A stretch of DNA of 64,000 bases from Winogradskya consettensis (GTDB taxonomy: Bacteria; Actinomycetota; Actinomycetes; Mycobacteriales; Micromonosporaceae), in contig NZ_BOQP01000016.1 of NCBI RefSeq assembly GCF_018332715.1, positions 1-64,000 of the forward strand. Direction: 5' to 3'. Made by a program: the position numbers and the translations under genes. The stretch's first letter is position 1, and every line of letters begins with the position of its first letter. Of this stretch, positions 60,435 to 64,000 are shown one piece after another. The notes under the pieces were generated by a model. The model did no database searches. It saw only the letters and a program-made list of their open reading frames with translations, and was not told the DNA's origin.

Positions 60435-62042
60435 GTGAGCATCGTGCAGAACCGGTCCCCACGGCGCCGATGGACCGGTGTGGTGCTGGTGGTGCTGGTA
60501 TTGCTGGCGGGTTCCGCGGTGTCGGTGGCGGCTTTCGTGGCCGTGGAGGCCGGTGAGGACCGCTACGCCGGTCAGGTGATGGACCGCTACGCCGACGACA
60601 TGGCGGAAACGGTCATCGACCGCGTCGCCCGCTACGGCGCCACCCTCAGCGACCTCGCGTACGCCGTGGGCGCCCAGTCCGGCCTGCGCCGCGACGCGTT
60701 CACCCGGATCAGCGCCGGGCTCGACGCGACGCGGCTGCCCGGTGCCACCGCCGTCGGTTTCGTGGCGCCGGTCGCCACCGATCAGATCGCGGCGGCGCAG
60801 CGGCTCTGGCGTGCGCGTGGGGCGACGGGGCTGAGGCTGGCTCCGACGTCCGGCACGTCGTCCCACGAGTTCGTCATCTACGAGAAGGCGTTCGACGACC
60901 AGCAGAACATGCAGGGCACCGATCTCGCCATCAGCCCCGCCCTGACGACCGTACTGTCCATGGCCCGGCACAGCGGCACGCTCGCGATGAGCCCCGGATA
61001 TCAGCTGCTGCGCGACCGGTGGAGGAGCCCCGAGGAGCGTCAGACCTCGGCGGTGCTGGCCGCACCGGTCTACACCGGCCTGGGCTCGACGGCCCCGGAC
61101 GAGTTCGAGGGCTGGGTCGTCATGGGCCTGCGCGGGCAGGACTACCTGGCGCAGACCCTGCTCAGCCAGGGCGATGACGCGGTGGAGGTCACCGTCACCG
61201 ACGTGGCCGGTACCGTCATCGCGTCCGTCTCACCCGGCGACCGGCTGCCGGACGCCTCGCTGGCCCGCCAGCAGACCGTCACCGTCGGGCAACGCCGCTG
61301 GCAGCTCGCGATGTGGCCCACGACCCGCCTGCTCACCACCACCGACCGGGGGCTGAGCCGGCTCACCCTGGCCGCCGGTGCCGCGCTGTCCGTGATGCTC
61401 GCCGCGATGACCGGAATCCTGGCCGGCAGCCGCAACCGCGCGCTGGAACACGTCGACCGGGCGACCAGCGAGCTGCGGGACGACATCACCCGGCGCGAGC
61501 TGGTCGAGGCGCGGCTGCTGGAGCGTGAGGAGCAGCTGCAGGAACTCGCGTTCCACGACCCGCTCACCGGGCTGGCCAACCGGCTGCTCTTCTACGACCG
61601 CCTCACCCATGCCCTGGCCAACCACGTGCGCGGCAACCGTACGTTCGCCGTGCTCTTCATCGACCTCGACGGCTTCAAACAGGTCAACGACCAGCGGGGT
61701 CACACCGCCGGCGACACCGTGCTGCGCGTCGTCGCCGCCCGGCTCCGCACCGGGTTGCGCGCCGGCGACACAGTCGCCCGGTTCGGTGGCGACGAGTTCG
61801 CCATCATCATCGAGAGCCTGACCGGCATCGCCGACGCGCGGCCCACCGCCGAACGCGTCATCGGCGTGGTCCAGGAACCGATCGACATCGACGGGCTCCC
61901 GGCGAAGGTGTCCGCCAGTGTGGGCATCGCGGTCAACCATCCCGGCGCGACGGCCGACGACATCATCCGCGAGGCCGACGCCGCGATGTACACCGCCAAG
62001 ACCGGCGGGAAGAACCAGTACGCCGAGGCCGTGAGCGGGTAG
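60435..62042 (+). CDS. CHASE-GGDEF diguanylate cyclase
   Basis: A 535-residue inner-membrane signalling enzyme that makes cyclic di-GMP. Helix 1 (VVLVVLVLLAGSAVSVAAFV) is followed by an extracytoplasmic CHASE domain (residues about 50-270, with ATAVGFVAPVATDQIAAAQR and QGTDLAISPALTTVLSMARH). Helix 2 is near 305-330, then a coiled coil leads to a GGDEF domain. The active motif RFGGDEFAI (near residue 453) is intact, and the inhibitory I-site RAGD lies five residues before it. GTG 60435 has AGGAG just upstream. It stands alone after the nrdAB terminator; no EAL domain is present. Confidence 0.92.
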   Translation: MSIVQNRSPRRRWTGVVLVVLVLLAGSAVSVAAFVAVEAGEDRYAGQVMDRYADDMAETVIDRVARYGATLSDLAYAVGAQSGLRRDAFTRISAGLDATRLPGATAVGFVAPVATDQIAAAQRLWRARGATGLRLAPTSGTSSHEFVIYEKAFDDQQNMQGTDLAISPALTTVLSMARHSGTLAMSPGYQLLRDRWRSPEERQTSAVLAAPVYTGLGSTAPDEFEGWVVMGLRGQDYLAQTLLSQGDDAVEVTVTDVAGTVIASVSPGDRLPDASLARQQTVTVGQRRWQLAMWPTTRLLTTTDRGLSRLTLAAGAALSVMLAAMTGILAGSRNRALEHVDRATSELRDDITRRELVEARLLEREEQLQELAFHDPLTGLANRLLFYDRLTHALANHVRGNRTFAVLFIDLDGFKQVNDQRGHTAGDTVLRVVAARLRTGLRAGDTVARFGGDEFAIIIESLTGIADARPTAERVIGVVQEPIDIDGLPAKVSASVGIAVNHPGATADDIIREADAAMYTAKTGGKNQYAEAVSG

Positions 62043-62047
62043 CCGGC

Positions 62048-63409
62048 TCAGCTCAGCACCGTACGCAACGTCTCGAAGATCTCCTCCGCGTCCTGCACGG
62101 TGGTCCGCCAGTTGCTGAACGCCGCACGGATCCCGGGCTGCCCGTCGTACACGGTCGGTGTCAGAAACGTCCGGCCGGTGGCCGTGACGGCTCGCAGGGC
62201 GGCCGGCACATCGCCCTCGATGGCGAAACACACGACGTTCATCCGCACCGGCGCCAGCAACCGCACGCCAGGCACAGTGCCGAGCAGCTCACCGAGCCTC
62301 CGGGCCGCGGCTACGTTGCGCTCAACGATCTCCCGATGTCCATTCGCACCGTACGCGGTGAGCGCGAACCAGGCCGGAAGCGCTCGGAAGCGCCGCGAGT
62401 TCTCCGGGGTGAGATGCATGAAGTCCGGGTTCTCGCCGGGATCGCCGAGGTACGCGGCGGAGTTGCGGAACACCGCCACCTGCAGGTCGGGCCGGCGGGT
62501 GAACTGGACCGCGGCGTCGTACGGGACGTTGAGCCATTTGTGCAGGTCGGCGCAGACCGAGTCGGCCTCGCCCAGCCCGTCCAGCAGGGGTGCGTGCTCG
62601 CCGGACAACGCGGCGAACAGGCCGAACGCGCCGTCCACGTGCAGCCAGAACGGGTAGCGCCGCTTGAGATCGGCGATCGCGCGCAGGTCGTCGAAGTCCA
62701 CGGTGTTCACGGTTCCCGCGTTGGCGACGACGATCGCGGGTCCCTCGGCGAGGGCTGCCTCCAGCGCGGCGAGGTCGACGGCTTCGCGTCCGGGCAGCGT
62801 CGGCAGGACCCGCACCTGGCCGCGGCCGATGCCGAGCATCGAGGTGGCCTTGACGATGCTGGAGTGCGGCGTGCCGGACAGCACCCGCAGCGGCGGCACG
62901 TTCCGCAGGCCGTCCTCGGCGGCGTCGACCCCGTACCGCTCGCCGTACCACTGGCGGCCCAGCGCCAGGCCCACGAAGTTCGACATGGTCGCGCCGGTGA
63001 CGAAGCTGCCGCTGAACGTCCCGGGCAGACCGAACAGGTCACGCAGCCAGCGGACGGTTTCCCGCTCCAGGTCCGGCGCCCCGGAGCCGGCACCCGACGA
63101 GAGGTTCTGGTCGAGCGTGCTGGTGAGCCAGTCACCGGCGACCGCGGCGGGGGTGGCACCACCGGTGACGAACCCGAGGTAGCGCGGGCCGGCGCTGCCC
63201 GACATCCGGTCCTGCCAGCGCTCGGCGAACCGGTCCAGCGCTGCTTCGAGACCGGCGCCCTGTTGGGGCAGTGCCTGCGGGGACGGCGGCTCAGCGGGCA
63301 GGGCGACCGGGCGGTCGTCGAGCGAGGCCAGGACCTTGACGGCCTGATCGCGTACGGCGGTCAGCAGGTCGGGGAAGCGGGCCAGGTCACCGGCCAGGAT
63401 GGGGTCCAT
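62048..63409 (-). CDS. PLP-dependent group II decarboxylase family protein
   Basis: A 453-residue aspartate-aminotransferase-fold enzyme of the pyridoxal-dependent decarboxylase family (aromatic amino acid/glutamate type). The cofactor Lys is in SVCADLHKWLNVPYD near residue 290, with an Asp in FWLHVDGAFGLFAAL that pairs with the pyridine nitrogen and the phosphate-binding SFVTGATMSNFVGLALGRQW. The substrate-loop residues differ from classic DOPA decarboxylase, so the amino acid is unknown. It is divergent from a YheO-type regulator with about 100 bp between, which may control it. Confidence 0.88.
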   Translation of the reverse strand: MDPILAGDLARFPDLLTAVRDQAVKVLASLDDRPVALPAEPPSPQALPQQGAGLEAALDRFAERWQDRMSGSAGPRYLGFVTGGATPAAVAGDWLTSTLDQNLSSGAGSGAPDLERETVRWLRDLFGLPGTFSGSFVTGATMSNFVGLALGRQWYGERYGVDAAEDGLRNVPPLRVLSGTPHSSIVKATSMLGIGRGQVRVLPTLPGREAVDLAALEAALAEGPAIVVANAGTVNTVDFDDLRAIADLKRRYPFWLHVDGAFGLFAALSGEHAPLLDGLGEADSVCADLHKWLNVPYDAAVQFTRRPDLQVAVFRNSAAYLGDPGENPDFMHLTPENSRRFRALPAWFALTAYGANGHREIVERNVAAARRLGELLGTVPGVRLLAPVRMNVVCFAIEGDVPAALRAVTATGRTFLTPTVYDGQPGIRAAFSNWRTTVQDAEEIFETLRTVLS

Positions 63410-63508
63410 GTGATCACGCTAGGCAGCATCCCCGCGCGGCGATCGGGCCAATCACGAACCTCTGGTCCTGGACTTTCCATCCAGGTGCTGGACAATTACT
63501 ATGTGGCG

Positions 63509-64000
63509 GTGAGTGCGGATGCGATTCTGACGGGGTTACTGCCGGTGATCGACGGGCTGGCGGCGACATTCGGCCCGACCTGCGAGGTGGTGCTGCACGA
63601 CTACCGGCGCGGCGAGCAGTCGGTGGTGGCGGTCGCCGGCGCGGTCACCGGGCGCAAACCCGGCGGGGCGCTGAGCGAGATCGGGCTCGCCGTGCTCGCC
63701 CAGGGCGATGCCGCTGCCAACGACATCAACTACCTGACGCGTACGCAGGACGGGCGGATCGTGAAATCGTCGACCATGCCCCTTCGCGACGAGGCCGGGC
63801 ACGTCTTCGGCGCGCTCTGCGTCAACATCGACGTCACCGCCCTGCGCCAGGCCGGTGACCTGCTGACGGCCCTGGCCGGGACGCCGTCCGCCCCGATCCC
63901 GGCCACCACGTTCAGCGACGACTTCGACGACGTGGTCGACGCACGGATCCGCGCCGAGGAAGCCTCCCGGGGCAAACCCGCCGCCAGCCTCACCCGCCCG
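63509..64000 (+). CDS. YheO/DauR-type transcriptional regulator, 3' end outside window
   Basis: Partial gene; 164 codons are visible. The visible part is the PAS-like YheO domain: LLPVIDGLAATFGPTCEVVL, then HDYRRGEQSVVAVAGAVTGR, INYLTRTQDGRIVKSSTMPL and RDEAGHVFGALCVNIDVTAL. The family continues with a C-terminal HTH, expected beyond position 64000. Start is GTG 63509 or the in-frame GTG 63503. Known relatives include DauR, which controls D-arginine use. The neighbouring divergent decarboxylase is the likely target. Confidence 0.85.
   Translation, partial: MSADAILTGLLPVIDGLAATFGPTCEVVLHDYRRGEQSVVAVAGAVTGRKPGGALSEIGLAVLAQGDAAANDINYLTRTQDGRIVKSSTMPLRDEAGHVFGALCVNIDVTALRQAGDLLTALAGTPSAPIPATTFSDDFDDVVDARIRAEEASRGKPAASLTRP

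Noticed and set aside
1..64000. CRISPR arrays, tRNA/rRNA genes, prophage, insertion sequences, attachment sites
   Set aside because: No spacer-repeat array, no tRNA cloverleaf or rRNA block, no transposase or integrase, and no paired att-like repeats were found by reading both strands.

Overview
The window is GC-rich (about 70% or more), densely coded on both strands and rich in 4-bp ATGA/GTGA gene overlaps and GTG starts. Together with a GlnR-type regulator, kdpFABCD with actinobacterial small ORFs, tandem GAF-ANTAR proteins, a CopD-CtaG fusion and B12-riboswitch control of metE and nrdAB, this points to an actinomycete chromosome, most likely a Micromonosporaceae member such as Actinoplanes. 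The genus is an inference. I see no rRNA, tRNA, CRISPR array, phage or insertion sequence.

Layout: (1) 0.1-8.4 kb, minus strand: a potassium-uptake operon, small ORF-kdpF-kdpA-kdpB-kdpC-kdpD, ending in an HD-domain protein; no kdpE is visible. (2) 8.6-15.6 kb: an ABC exporter pair, a quinone oxidoreductase facing a truncated MarR gene that keeps a palindromic operator-like site, two NTF2-fold proteins, a zinc-type dehydrogenase and an unrecognised beta-rich protein. (3) 15.6-28.8 kb: a secreted GH54 arabinofuranosidase with its own promoter and LacI-like operator, small-molecule enzymes, an EamA exporter with a divergent LysR regulator, a Nod-factor-like cassette (GNAT, acyl-CoA dehydrogenase-like, PIG-L deacetylase, NodS-like methyltransferase, GT2), a lipoprotein and a secreted GH13-CBM20 amylase. 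(4) 28.8-39.7 kb: GlnR, a TetX-like monooxygenase with its TetR regulator and operators, four consecutive GAF-ANTAR genes, a VanY-type peptidase, a ferric-reductase-like flavoprotein, and a scar where a divergent MFS/LysR pair lost both 5' halves. (5) 39.8-46.3 kb: a copper-handling operon (CopD-CtaG fusion, PCu(A)C chaperone, Tat-exported DyP peroxidase, CopC) facing a PepSY membrane protein. (6) 46.3-60.4 kb: a B12-economy block with a nickel/cobalt permease, B12-dependent methylmalonyl-CoA mutase (two subunits plus MeaB GTPase), B12-independent metE behind a cobalamin riboswitch, and class I nrdAB behind tandem NrdR boxes and a second cobalamin riboswitch. (7) 60.4-64 kb: a CHASE-GGDEF diguanylate cyclase, a PLP-dependent decarboxylase and a divergent YheO-type regulator cut by the window end.

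How the parts work together: region 6 is coherent. The permease may import cobalt, the mutase consumes B12, and both B12-independent enzymes should be shut off when B12 is plentiful. Both riboswitches have short downstream stems that would hide the ribosome binding site, which suggests translational control. The most interesting less-described items are the four-gene GAF-ANTAR array, the Nod-like cassette, the double truncation, and a recurring pattern of short tandem repeats that add low-complexity linkers to at least seven otherwise conserved proteins.
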